Positions 1 to 10,228 are shown, numbered from the stretch's first letter. The stretch is DNA of 64,000 bases from Leptidea sinapis (GCF_905404315.1 NC_066283.1:3906001-3970000); one strand, 5' to 3'. Translations and numbers: made by a program. Notes: generated by a model not told the origin, from the letters alone.

Positions 1-256
1 ATCTAAATCCGATCGAGTCGTGACGGGAGCGATATTGTGATTTAATTAATTGTGAGTTGATTGTCCGCGTCACTCCATTAAATGTATTCCAACGAGAACA
101 TATCCCTGATAAGCTGCGTCAATATTAAGACTGTTGGTCATGAGACTGGATTGATTCACGGACAATTTGATCGTCTTTTGTCGGCGCGTTTTCTCAAAGG
201 TTACACGCAGCTTCTTGCAAACCGAGCGGTTGTGTTTCAATAGATATGTACTTGTT
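1..256. other. Unassigned sequence
   Basis: No gene, RNA or repeat recognised here. Base composition is mixed, with several CpG-containing words, and LINE-B begins at its right edge. Confidence 0.5.
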
Positions 257-1335
257 TCGAATTCAAATTTAAATTCAAATATTTTTATTCAAAACTAGCT
301 GACCCGACAGACGTTGTTCTGTATATAAAACTAAGTTTATATTTTACCTCCTGAGAAAGTTAGACAGATATAAATTCTAATTAGTTATTCATTTTAAACT
401 ATTCTTTCAATTTGATTTCTGAGCGAATCGGGACACATCAAAGGAAGAACAAAATTGTTGTTTTTATTTAATATTTCACCTTTTAAACCTTCCTTGGACT
501 TCCACAATTGAAGACCAAAATTAGCCAAATCGGTGCAGCCGTTCTCGAGTTTTAGCGAGACTAACGAACAGCAATTCATATTTATATATATAGATAGCAT
601 GTGATATCACTTATTGAAATTCAAAAACGAATGCCTACTACTAATACCTGAGAAGAATGGGCGCAACAAACTCAGCGGGCATTTTTCTTTCATCAATAAA
701 ATATGTTTACAAAGTAATATTGTACAATTAAACTTATTATTTAAAAGCCTGAGGGCGGTCGCTCCATTTCCAATCTGTTGTATTATTAAGAAAGTCATCT
801 ATGTTATTGTCTTTACCACACAAACGGTATTTAACAATTCTTTTGAATAACGTTATACTTTTGTTTTTAACATTTTCTCGGATCTTGTTATAAAAGCATA
901 TACATAGCCTAAGCCATAGACTAAGCCGAGTAGTAGGCATTATAAGTTTATGTCTGTTCCTAGTGTTAACATAATGCTTATGACAGTTTCTAGCAAATTC
1001 ACTTATGTACCTTTGTACATACATAACATTATCAAGAATATATTGAGAAGCAACAGTCAAGATGTTAATTTCTTTGAATTTTGCTCTCAATGATTCTTTA
1101 GGACCTAGGTTATAAATAGCGCGAATAGCCCTCTTCTGCAGCACACACGTTGTATTAATATCATTGGCAGCATTGCCCCATAGCAATATACCATAGGACA
1201 TAATACTATGGAAATAACTAAAGGAAAGTCGCGCCGTATCTACGAGTGAGGTTATAACGATATGTCCAGTGGTAAAACGCGGCGTAAAATTGGGCTTGAA
1301 CGCGATAGTACCTCCCTTCATACCAAGAGATATTA
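257..1335 (-). mobile_element. LINE-B copy, 3' part with C-terminal RT fragment
   Basis: This is the 3' end of a non-LTR retrotransposon in reverse orientation. The left edge carries the tail, made of repeated ATTTGAA-like units (read on the minus strand). The 3' UTR follows, then an open stretch at 737-1321 (minus) encoding about 194 residues. That stretch has SYGILLWGNAA, VLQKRAIRAIYNL and TRNRHKL motifs and ends NTTDWKWSDRPQ, which is the C-terminal region seen after the RT domain in Jockey/CR1-like LINEs. The same protein end recurs at 35.4-35.9 kb. A Helitron interrupts the UTR at 295-594. The RT core and everything 5' of it are missing, so the copy is 5'-truncated and dead. Confidence 0.85.
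295..594 (-). mobile_element. Short non-autonomous Helitron inserted in LINE-B
   Basis: Read on the minus strand, the element begins TCTATATATATAAATATG and ends GGGTCAGCTAG, the 5'-TC and CTAG-3' termini of Helitrons. Outside it, the LINE-B sequence resumes exactly between an A and a T (ttcaaaa | tagcatg), with no target duplication, as expected for Helitrons. The interior has no reading frame of note. Relatives are at 3705-4079 and, sharing only the 3' part, at 4989-5321. Confidence 0.85.
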
Positions 1336-1342
1336 TTATATA

Positions 1343-2154
1343 CTAGCTTTTACACGCGACTTCGTCCGCGTGGAAAGTTACTTTGGGCAGCATTTTCATT
1401 TTTTTGGATACTATGAAAATAATACACACACAAACTGCTCTTTCAGCTGCTGGCAGACCTCTTCTATGATACAGCGGATATCCCTTGTCATTGTGGACAG
1501 TCTCTTTAATAGTATATCCCTATGAACTTCAATATCCGATTTCATTTTTTTTATGAAAATAAGGGACGAGACGAGCAAGACGTTGAGTTGATGGTAATTG
1601 ATACGCTCCGTCCATTACAATGCAGTACCGCTCAGGATTATTGAAAAACCCAAAAAGTCTGAGCGACACTACAATTGTGCTGGTCACCTTGAGACATATG
1701 GTAAGATGTTAAGTCTCATTTGCCCAGTAATTTCACTAGCTACGACGAGACCGAAACAGAATAATACTTACATATTACTGCTTCACGGCAGAAATAGGTG
1801 CCGTTGTGGTACCCATAATCTAGCCGGCATCCTGCGCAAAGGAGCCTCCCACTGGTTCATCCCCATGTAGGTCAAACTTTCAAAAATGCTCGAACAAATG
1901 TTTATAAAATACTACTTATCAAGTGCCTAATTATACAAAGTTTATGGTTTTTTTCTCACAAAATAACGAATTTTCATACAAGCTTCCATCCCCTATTTCA
2001 ACCCCTCCATTTATTTTTTCGCTATTAAAGGTAGCCTTTGTACTTTTCCAAGCTCTTTTCTATCTCTGTATTAAATTTCATCAAAATCGGTGGTTTAGGC
2101 GTAAAAGCGTAACAAAAAAAGTTTGATTCACATTTATGAAATTATTAGTAGGGA
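1343..2154 (-). mobile_element. Helitron with 3' hairpin, split by a SINE
   Basis: On the minus strand the 5' end reads TCCCTACTAATAATTTC and the 3' end reads CGCGGACGAAGTCGCG, then about ten bases, then CTAG. The hairpin shortly before CTAG is the classical Helitron 3' terminator. Flanking bases are A at the 5' side and T at the 3' side. A SINE-1 copy sits inside at 1545-1856, so roughly 500 bp is Helitron proper. A second, decayed 3' end of this family is at 45,960-46,040. Confidence 0.75.
1545..1856 (-). mobile_element. SINE-1 copy (near full length)
   Basis: SINE-1 is the most abundant family in the window: about 300 bp, ending in CATAAAAAA on its sense strand, with a central hairpin (GTGCCGCTCAG ... 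CTGAGCGGCAC). Here it lies in reverse orientation, beginning with a T run and ending at CCCACTGG. It is inserted inside a Helitron, so it is younger than that element. I could not identify a pol III promoter box with certainty, so the SINE label rests on size, A-tail and copy behaviour. Confidence 0.8.
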
Positions 2155-2234
2155 TTATGCGGCAGTAACTTTACCCGAAAAAGGTTTATGTAACCAAACT
2201 TGAAAAATAAAAAAAATATGTGTGTGTCCTTATG

Positions 2235-2650
2235 TATGCACGCAAGAATATATTCTTCATCAGCGTAATAAAATAAAAATCCTTAAAAAAATATTTGATC
2301 ATGCTATCAATAAAGAAGGTATTAAATACTAGTAATGATAATATTATAATAACGCATAATTTAGTTAAATAATGTGTAATTAAATACCATTAAATTATTT
2401 TATATACAATTAGAGAGTATTTTTTTTAATACTCGTATTAAGTATATTATTTAATTCTAGTAAATTGGTTGGGGTTTATTATACATATGAGTTACAAGAG
2501 ACTTAGTAGCTGAAGTATGATACAAATGGTCTAGTTGACCAGCTAACGTCAGGGTGTCGAATATCGGGTGTTGATTTGCGCGCGCATCGTTAAAATTCCC
2601 GCTAATAATTTTTCTCTAACGCGGCAACAGAAGTGTAACTTCAAAAAGCG
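2235..2650. mobile_element. Diverged MITE-E copy
   Basis: Both ends resemble MITE-E: GCACGCAAGAA...AAAATCCTTAAAA on the left, and on the right GCGCGCGCATC followed by AACGCGGCAACAGAAGTGTAACTTC. The centre does not match the other copies and is very AT-rich, so it is either diverged or replaced. Confidence is moderate because only the ends align by eye. Confidence 0.5.
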
Positions 2651-3704
2651 ATCAATGCGCATATAAAAGTCTTCACTACAAGAATATTCACGTCTCAAAT
2701 ATAACCGTATAAACTATTCTTAACATTAACATATGTTATATAAATGCTGTTTATCCCTCATTTACCCGGAGCGTCTTTTATCACCGCTGCGATATCTTTG
2801 ATAGCGGGCCGCGATAAATAAATTGAAGCGTATGTACACCCGCAGGCAATGCTTTAGTTTTTTTTTAATTATTAATTCAATTAATCATTATTAGACACCA
2901 TATGGTGTTAGTATTTTGTTCTCACTTAAGATCACATACTAATTCTATACTATACTATTTATTTATTTTTAATTTTTATAATAACAAATATTATAGTAAA
3001 TTAAAAATAAATAAACAGAAACTGTGTGCGTGTAATTCCCTGCTAAATGTTAAACTCAGTATATTGTTTGTCAGGGCAGAAGACACCAAACACATACAGC
3101 AGACAACAAAACAACCATAAAGTAAAGAGTTTTATTGAAAAGGCGGACGATAGCGACACTCGCTGCACTAAAACAGGCATCATGTTTGTAATAACCATGA
3201 TAATCTCAATAGGATTAATGTACATATGTATTTATTTTTAAAGAAATTTTTATTCTATCCGGCATCCTGCTCGAACACCATTCTTGTTGTTTTTCAAAAT
3301 GGCGGCGTGTGATAAATCTCAAAGATATTGATTGGGACCAAACCACTAACTTACCCCACTTTACAAAGAGTAATGCAATAAAAATTGAATTACTTTACAA
3401 CAAAGTCACTTTTTTAACGTTGTATCCCTCACTCCTACTGCTTATACAGTAATAATTTGAATTATAAGTACAAATACCTACATTAATTGTATAATAAACA
3501 TGTAAGTGTTCATGTCAAGACACTTAAACAGGCTAATGTCACTAAAGGCCTGGTATTCATTATGATTAGTGCGAGTGCAAGTGGCTCTGCTTAGTAAATT
3601 CAGTTGATAGGTGTCGATCAGCAAGTATGGACGAACATAGAGAAGCGTGCTTGCAATTGCAAGAAATACTTAAAGAAATATTATACTAATATGTAATAAT
3701 ATAA
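2651..3704. other. AT-rich spacer, nothing recognised
   Basis: Long A/T runs occur around 2850-3010. The small overlapping open frames near 2900-3240 have no recognisable domain and atypical composition, so I do not call them genes. The Helitron at 3705 closes the stretch. Confidence 0.5.
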
Positions 3705-4079
3705 TCTAAATATATAAAAATGAATTGCTGTTCGTTAGTCTCGCTAAAACTCGAGAACGGCTGGACCGATTTGGCTTATTTTGGTCTTGAATTATTTTTG
3801 GAAGTCCAGAGAAGGCTTACAAGGTGAATAAATAGGAAAATGCTGCTAAATTAAATAAAAACAACAAATTTGTTTTTCCTTTGATGTGTCCATGCATAAT
3901 TTCTATGAGAGAATTTATTGACGCACGGTTTGACAGTTCTGCTGTGAAACAATTTCATTACGACAGCAGGGTGCATATTTAACGAAGTAATTTTTGATGT
4001 TATAATATTTATTGACAAAATCATATAGAAACATTATTTTATTTATTATATACAGAACAACGTCTGTCGGGTCAGCTAG
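3705..4079 (+). mobile_element. Helitron, full-length non-autonomous copy
   Basis: Starts TCTAAATATATAAAAATG after an A and ends TCGGGTCAGCTAG before a T. It is 375 bp long with no coding capacity. The 5' 80 bases match the copy at 295-594. The 3' half (from TATGAGAGAATTTAT through GACAGTTCTGCTG to the end) also matches the element at 4989-5321. Confidence 0.8.
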
Positions 4080-4388
4080 TATGCTAATAAAAAACAGTTC
4101 TACAAATATACTTAATATAATTACAGAACATTGGGTTTAAGCACTAACTGTTTCACCTGCTTTTTCTTCGGCGATTTCGTCACAAAAATAGATATAAGAG
4201 AGTGTACCCAGATACTTCTAATGAATCTAAGCTATTCGTTTGAAAATATTCAAATCCGACTAGTAAATCAACAGATCAGCTGGATCAAACAAACAAACTA
4301 AAAGTTTTTCAGCTTTCAGCTCTATGAATAATAAATTGACAGTAATAAAGGTAGACCGTAAAATACGCACTTCCCCAGCACTGGCGTA

Positions 4389-4671
4389 CCAGTGGGAGGC
4401 TCCTTTGCACAGAAAGCCGGCTAGATTATGGGTACTACAACGGCGCCTATTTCTGACGTGAAGCAGTAATATGTAAACATTACTGTGTTTCGGTCTGAAG
4501 GGCGCCGTAGCTAGTGAAATTACTGGGCAAATGAGTTTTAACATCTTATGTCTCAAGGTGACGAGCGAGGTTTTTCAATAATCCTGAACGGCACTGCATT
4601 GTAGTGGGTAGGGCGTATTACCATCAGCTGAACGTCCTGCTCGTCTCGTCCATTATTTTCATAAAAAAAAA
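4389..4671 (+). mobile_element. SINE-1 copy
   Basis: Runs from CCAGTGGGAGGCTCC to TTATTTTCATAAAAAAAAA, in sense orientation with the A-tail at the right. Relative to other copies, a few bases are lost from the central hairpin around 4560, so the stem is incomplete here. Confidence 0.8.
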
Positions 4672-4988
4672 CTTAAATCAAATCAAGTTTAAGAATAACA
4701 ATTTTGCCCGCTTACTCAAGATATGTTTAAGTAGACGAGATAGCGAGAAAAGGAAGTAATATATAATAGATACACTATCATTACATAAACCTAATCACAC
4801 ATTGTTAGTGAAACTTTTTTGTAACTGTAAAATCTTATGCAACACTAACTCTTGCCGGGATTTGACTGTGTAATTATATTTCATTGAATATCTTAGGTAA
4901 TAATCACAAAGTAATTTTTGAAGCTTCTCAGATATTTTTTTGTTTATAGTTTTTTGTGATTAAATCCAAATTATAATATCTATATATA
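4672..4988. other. Unassigned AT-rich sequence
   Basis: No open frame or repeat recognised between the SINE-1 tail and the next Helitron. Poly-T and AT dinucleotide runs dominate its right end. Confidence 0.4.
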
Positions 4989-5321
4989 TCTTAATATATA
5001 TAAATAACGTGACACGTTGTTTGTCCGCGATGGACTCCTAAACTAATGTACTGATTTTAATGGGGATTACTTCATGGAGTGCGGCTTAGTCCAACTTGAG
5101 AGATAGGATAGTTTTTATTTCGATTTGGGATCCATAATAATTTTTATTTTCAATATTTGTTTTGTCTGGACATATTTTCTATGAGAGAATTTAGTACGCA
5201 CGGTTTGACAGTTCTGCTGTGAAACAATATCATTCTTGATGTTTTGAAATATTATTCGCTAATTACTATAAAACAGTATTTTTTTTATTATCTACAGAAC
5301 AACGTTTGTCGGATCAGCTAG
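4989..5321 (+). mobile_element. Helitron with a different 5' end
   Basis: Begins TCTTAATATATATAAATAAC and ends GGATCAGCTAG followed by T. The first about 130 bases (ACGTGACACGTTGTTTG, GCGATGGACTCC) are unrelated to the Helitron at 3705. The last about 170 bases are recognisably the same, including the GACAGTTCTGCTGTGAAAC block. This is a 5'-end swap between elements sharing one 3' terminus. Confidence 0.75.
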
Positions 5322-5334
5322 TATATTATTATAT

Positions 5335-5534
5335 ATATATAATGAAAATGGTCTTTGTTTGAGGTTCAATCACGCCTAAACCACTGATCGTATCGACATG
5401 AAACTACCACCATTCGACGCGAAATTTATCCTAGATGGTTCATGGCTACTTACTTCTTTATTGTATTTGTAATAAGATAAATAAAATTTGATTTTTATTT
5501 CCTTTTAAAATTCGAAGCGGGCGGGAACGGCTAG
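5335..5534 (+). mobile_element. Short Helitron-like element
   Basis: Starts in a TA repeat, then ATGAAAATGGTC, and ends GGGAACGGCTAG followed by T. A sister copy at 55,507-55,712 has the same interior (CCACTGATCGTAT, GAAACTACCACCATTCG) and preserves a 5' TC before the TA run. It lies only 13 bp after another Helitron end, a tandem arrangement. Confidence 0.7.
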
Positions 5535-5839
5535 TAATATTCATTCATATTATGAATAGGCGAAGTCTAAGTTATCGTTTGTGTATACAATAGGTATCCC
5601 GTTTAAATTAGAGTGGGGTTTGTTGGTATTGGCGAGATCATTAACATACGAGGGATGCCCTGAGCGCGTAGCTGGAGGTTTAGGCTAAAAGCCCAACCGC
5701 ACCAGTAGGGTTACCATATTTTCTGATTGTTGCGGATTTTTTTATCAATTTTACTCATATTACAACATATGTTTCGGTGAATTGAGTAAGAGTAGTTAAG
5801 AGACCGTAAATAATATGTAGTCAGATAATTTGTTATTTA
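5535..5839. other. Unassigned sequence
   Basis: Between a Helitron end and a tRNA-like SINE. No reading frame, repeat or RNA recognised. Confidence 0.4.
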
Positions 5840-6180
5840 CGTCACTCGAACGGTTGGCTCAGTTGGTTGGAGCAGGGGCACGGAACGCCTTCGAGTCCCG
5901 TATCGTAAATAAAATTTTGTTTTTCATAATTTATTTGTAAATTTGTTATTTTTAAAGTGAAACCCTCACTTATGGGATTAATTATACAAATTAAATTTGT
6001 AACCAATATTTATGAACCATGCGGAACTTGAACCCGCGACCTTTTGGGTTCCGTCACCCGGTTAATCTCAGAAGTGAGGAATATCACTTTACAAATAACA
6101 ATTATTTAGATTTGAAAGAATCTCAAGTCAATTTCCTAATATGCAATTTTTGTTGAGTAGGTTATCAGCTCTTACATAAA
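5840..6180. mobile_element. Two SINE-2 (tRNA-derived) pieces in inverted orientation
   Basis: At 5840-5917 (plus) there is an A-box-like TGGCTCAGTTGG and a B-box-like TTCGAGTCC, then the SINE-2 body. From about 5950 to 6180 the same family reads on the minus strand (GAACTTGAACCCGCGACC is the reverse of its B-box region, followed by the ...CAGAAGTGAGG and TTTCCTAATATGCAA body segments). The promoter boxes point to a tRNA ancestor, but the folded acceptor stem is absent, so neither piece is a tRNA gene. Confidence 0.65.
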
Positions 6181-7351
6181 CAAAAGAAAAAATTACCTAC
6201 CAATGTGTACATTTGTTTTCTTCATCTAAAACTTTTTATGCTTTTCCATGTTTGAGAGGAGTTTTACTCCGATTAAATAAACAATGAAAGCGAATATGTA
6301 CATCTCGGAGATTTATTTGGATTTAAAATCGGGCGTCACGGTGTTGGTATCCACCATGTTGTTTTAAGTCGATCAGTGCGCACAACCGGCGCGGGCGCTA
6401 GCTTGAAGACGACTGCGACCAGGCGTGGGACAGACGCCTTAAAGTGACGCTTTCAGAAGACTGTAGTGCCATCTGTTAGTTGGCCCGAAAATGAAAGCTT
6501 TGGCAGCTGTAACTCGCTTTGAAACCTTTCAACTTTCCTTTGTGCTACTGCCCAATGGTCATAAAATGGCAGCTACGCCTAGCGTTTGCACATGTACGTA
6601 GCTCTCGTGTTCCATTTTGCATATTTATATCTATCCTTTATGTTCTATGTTGGGACAAAATTAGATAACTAACTCTACGCGCAATTTCAACATGGTAAAA
6701 AATTGCAATACCTACATTAAAAAGTAGAGTTAGTTATTTAATTGCGTCAGAACATTAAAAATGAATTTTATAATTTCGAGCTTATATATAGTTATTATTT
6801 TCGGGGCCAATCTCAAATAGACAGCTCATAATGCGTAGAGAGGGCTCTCTTTTCCCTATATATTATTATACTCTTTGACTGCGACTTCTCAATGAGCGCT
6901 CTACTGATGGACAATAATAACTAACTTTAATCACGTCACCGACAGTGACGTACACAGTGACAACTTGAAACACACTTTGAAAGATGACGTTCGCCATCAG
7001 TTCAGCCCAATACACAGAGTAGAATATAATCATACAGGCCATATTACTTTTATATTCTAATTCTCCGACATACATATGACTTAATTAAAATTGGTATGCG
7101 CATCTTGGTGACCGCTTTTCAACATTCAGCATTCTGCGCCTATGGGAGTATAGGTACAAAAACAAACCTATGCATGTTTTAGTACCTAAAACGTGGATGT
7201 ACACTAGTCTATATCATACCTATGCCATAGAGATCACTATTCCGTAGGTCTTTCAATACCTTTCTCTATTAGTAATGTAAAGATAAAGATATATTTTTAT
7301 TTTTTCTCTATTCGTAGTATTTTCTTTGAATAACGCGAGCGTTACACATTT
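6181..7351. other. Mostly unassigned, with a GC-richer island at 6340-6600
   Basis: Apart from the fold-back element at 6658-6743, nothing is recognised. The 6340-6600 part (GCACAACCGGCGCGGGCGCTAG and onward) is clearly richer in G+C than its surroundings but has no long open frame. I cannot tell regulatory DNA from an old repeat here. Confidence 0.4.
6658..6743. repeat. 86-bp fold-back element
   Basis: The left arm AATTAGATAACTAACTCTAC and right arm GTAGAGTTAGTTATTTAATT are inverted copies with one or two mismatches, separated by about 45 bases. The size and structure suggest a tiny MITE. No second copy was noticed in the window. Confidence 0.7.
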
Positions 7352-7580
7352 AAATAAAACACTTTTAAAGGATTAAAACGCGTGTAATTGTAACTGTTTT
7401 TAAAATAGATTTTTGCGTAGAAGTTATATTTTTATTTTAGTTAACCCGACGTTTCAAGACCTTTCCAGATCTCGCTTTCAGGGGGACTGCAGATGAAAAT
7501 AAAAATGTAACTTTTACGCAAAAATCTAATGTTAACACAGTTACAATTACAAACGTTATAATCCTTTAAGTGTTTTAATT
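7352..7580. mobile_element. 229-bp fold-back MITE with about 80-bp arms
   Basis: The left arm starts AATAAAACACTTTTAAAGG and contains AATTGTAACTG and AGATTTTTGCGTA. The right arm carries the reverse complements in reverse order (TTACGCAAAAATCT, CAGTTACAATT, CCTTTAAGTGTTTTAATT). The centre, about 7440-7490, is single-copy (CCCGACGTTTCAAGACC). No coding capacity. The arms nearly meet, so the whole element can form a long hairpin. Confidence 0.8.
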
Positions 7581-7837
7581 AAATGTATTCTATTCACCTA
7601 AAATGATGGTCACTGTACAGGAATAGTTGGTAGCTGAGATTCTAGTGCCGAAGCAATTAGCGTATTGATAGGTCTTGTACAGTAATTGCGACAAAATATT
7701 TAGACAATCTCACGTTTATAGCGTGCAATATAAAACCATTTAAATCTGCTAATAGATTACGGAGTACATTACTTTTCAATTCCGTTCGGAACTGAGTTAT
7801 TTGTTTGTGTGAGCTATCGATAGTGAAGCATGAGTCT

Positions 7838-7985
7838 TACTTTTTAACCAACTTCAAAAAAGGAGGAGGCTCAATTCGTCTTTATTTTTCATATGTTTGT
7901 TACCTCAAAACTTTCGACTGGGTGAACCGATTTTGATAATTCTTTTTTTATTTGAAAGCTTGTAACTACATACATAGTTATAGGT
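7838..7985 (+). repeat. Dispersed repeat starting AACCAACTTCAAAAAAGG
   Basis: The words AACTTCAAAAAAGGAGGAGG, then TTTCGACTGGGTGAACCGATTTTGA, are ones I know as a frequent dispersed repeat in moth and butterfly DNA. The class of transposon is unclear from this fragment. Only one copy is evident in the window. Confidence 0.5.
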
Positions 7986-8439
7986 GAGATGTGCTTGAGT
8001 CGTGAGGAGGTGAGAGGCGAGAGCGGGCCGCGGCGGAAGGACACCGATTCCACAAATTACAATAATCGTAACTAGAATTATATTGTATAAAAATACGAAA
8101 TTATTTTTATACTTTTTAGTGCATATTATATCTATTGTTTTGGAATAGTGTTTTTGAAGTCAGTTGTTTTTTTGTTAAAATTTTTCGTGGTATATACTAA
8201 TACGGAAAGAGGATGTAAATACTACATAGAACACCTTTCACAGAATACCTTTATTTATTTATGGTGTATGTGGATGATGCAGCTACTGTACTCAATAATT
8301 TTTGTATTAATTTACATTTACTTTTTTGACTTACTCGTGTAAGACATTGACTATTTGATGTTTGAGTGTGTCTGTTGCATCATTTTACATTTTACATATT
8401 ATATTGTAATTTGAAATGATTTGTAAATCAATGTAAATG
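7986..8439. other. Unassigned AT-rich sequence
   Basis: The 64-codon open frame at 8148-8342 is AT-rich and lacks any recognisable motif, so it is not called as a gene. Confidence 0.4.
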
Positions 8440-8617
8440 TAAATCTTGATATAAAAGAGTGGCAATGAGTTTCTTGCTACTTCTTCTCATTAGCTCAACC
8501 CTTTACGAAGTAGCGGTAGATTCAATAAGATACTTAAATATTTTATTTTTTTGACATACATAAGTGTCATTTCCGTGACTTTCGTGAATAAATTGATTTT
8601 GATTTGATTTGATTTGA
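8440..8617 (+). mobile_element. LINE 3' UTR with (GATTT)n tail
   Basis: The stretch GGCAATGAGTTTCTTGC ... CTCATTAGCTCAACCC ... AAATTGATTTTGATTTGATTT reads like the 3' UTR of a LINE ending in tandem GATTT units at 8595-8614. No coding part remains. A shorter echo (CAATGAGAAGAAGTGGCAAG) occurs at about 45,138. Confidence 0.6.
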
Positions 8618-8895
8618 CATAATAAGAAGCGGGACTGCCTACAGTAAAAATTTAAATTTAGTTTAGTATGAAACGTGCAGTGATATTTTGACATAAGTTT
8701 GAAATAGTAGTAATTACAGTATCGCGATTGGCGACGAAGTATAATCCGATTAAGTTTGAAAGCGAACAGATGCTCAAAACGTAGTGGATTTCGGCTATCT
8801 CCGTTTATTACAAGATTATATCCGTCATATGTCAATCTGTCAATGACTGCATGTTTCATACAATCCAGTGAATCGCTTTTTTCTTAGAGAGTTTC
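8618..8895. repeat. Repeat M, copy 1
   Basis: This roughly 265-bp sequence recurs in the same orientation at 46,985-47,248 with perhaps 85% identity by eye. Shared blocks include TTTAGTTTAGTAT, GACATAAGTTTGAAATAGTA and AAGTTTGAAAGCGAACAG. Both copies start CATAATAAGA and end CGCTTTTTT. The minus-strand open frames in the two copies are not conserved in length, so I read it as a non-coding MITE-like element. Confidence 0.65.
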
Positions 8896-9077
8896 AGTAG
8901 GCTCGTAATACGTTTCGTGGTATACACTCATTTCACACACACACACATACACATCATTATAATTATGTTCAATTATTGTTAAGATCTTAATTTGTCGAGA
9001 AATCACTGACCCCGAAAATACAGTTTTACTAATATGAAAGAAAAACCATGATTGTAAATGTAAACTATGAAGTATTA

Positions 9078-9281
9078 CTATGACAGCTCTGAAAACGCCA
9101 AAACAAATTGAATTTAGAACTAATCTCTATTTTTAGCAATTCACGCACACCAACACAAAGTGTCATACAAATCGCGAGTGTAAGACCTAGCTTGTCACGC
9201 ACACTAAACTAGTATTCCTGGCCTGTTTTCATCGGTTGTCTAACACCAAGAGACTCTCTCTAGACGAATAAATTATGTAAG
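9078..9281 (-). mobile_element. MITE-C copy 1
   Basis: MITE-C is about 215 bp. Its inverted ends are CTTAGATMATTTATACGTC then TAGATAGA, and its interior contains CCGATGAAAACAGGCC, ACACTCGCGATTTGTATG and CTCAAAATAGAGGTTA. In this reverse copy the right end is complete (TCTAGACGAATAAATTATG), while the other terminus has lost its outer bases. Confidence 0.8.
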
Positions 9282-9499
9282 GGATCACCGCCGCTTTTGT
9301 TGATTCCATTGTGAGCAATAATTTCACACACACACACATAATTTTAATTATGGATAATTATTATTGAGTTCAGATTATATGTCGAAGAATCACTGACCCC
9401 GAAGATACAGTTTTATTTATATGAAAATAAAACCATGATTGTAAATAATAAACTAATATGTATTTAGTAGGTAATAGTAATTTATTTAAGTATAAAGGC

Positions 9500-9876
9500 T
9501 TAGATCATTCATCAAGCCCGCTGAGTTTGTTGCGCCCATTCTTCTCAGGCCTGAGGCATCCATTTTGGAATGGGTGGTAGTTTTTTGACTTTCAATAAGT
9601 GATGTCACATCCTATTTTGAATAAAAATATTTGAATTTGAATTTGAATTTGAATTTATTCGTCTAAGATAGACTATGATAGCTGTGAAAACGTCAAAAAA
9701 AATTGAATTTAGAACTAACTTCTATTTTGTGCAATAAACGCACACCAACATAAAGAGTCATACAAATCGCGATTGTAAGACGAAGCTTGTCACGCACACT
9801 AAACTAATATTCCTGGCCCGTTTTCATCGGTTGTCTAACACCAAGAGATTCTATCTAGGCGTATAAATTATCTAAG
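9500..9876 (-). mobile_element. MITE-C copy 2, split by a LINE-B tail
   Basis: One terminus (CTTAGATCATTCATC) is at 9500-9514 and the rest at 9657-9876. They are separated by a LINE-B 3' end flanked by a 7-base target duplication, ATTCATC and ATTCGTC (one mismatch). Removing the LINE segment restores an ordinary MITE-C, which shows the order of events. Confidence 0.85.
9515..9656 (+). mobile_element. LINE-B 3' end insertion
   Basis: Contains AAGCCCGCTGAGTTTGTTGC, CTTCTCAGGCCTGAGGC and TCAATAAGTGATGTCAC, then four tandem GAATTT units. This is only the last about 140 bp of the LINE, typical of severe 5' truncation during target-primed reverse transcription. Confidence 0.85.
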
Positions 9877-10228
9877 TTTAAAAGTTCAAAAGATTTTGCA
9901 AACTAAAAAGTATGGCAAAGGCTAGATGATGCAACTTGATGCTAAATTTACTTAGAAAGAAGGTAGTAAATGCAATTGTATAATAATTCTTAAGCATAAA
10001 AAGATTATTACAACACACTAATCAGAAATTCCAGAGGCTGTGGGCTAAAATTTTAAGTCAACCTGCGTCTTAACAGTAAAATAAAAATAGTTTTTATATT
10101 TTACGACTATGTTAATAAGGTGCTTCCGAAAGTTTAAAATTGAAATCAGCAATCTTCTCAGGACAGAATATGTTTACTATAATATTTTAGGAGCCTTAGC
10201 ATTTTTAGAATAAAAAACAGTGTGTGTG
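9877..10228. other. Unassigned AT-rich sequence
   Basis: No repeat matched elsewhere in the window and no significant open frame. Confidence 0.4.

Larger units (their letters stand above)
8931..9876 (+). repeat. Tandem segmental duplication carrying MITE-C
   Basis: Unit 1 (8931-9281) and unit 2 (9322-9876) share, in order, a CA repeat, AATCACTGACCCCGAA, ATACAGTTTTA, AACCATGATTGTAAAT and a MITE-C copy in the same orientation. Unit 2 is longer because a LINE-B tail (9515-9656) has inserted into its MITE. The duplication is therefore older than that insertion. Confidence 0.75.
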
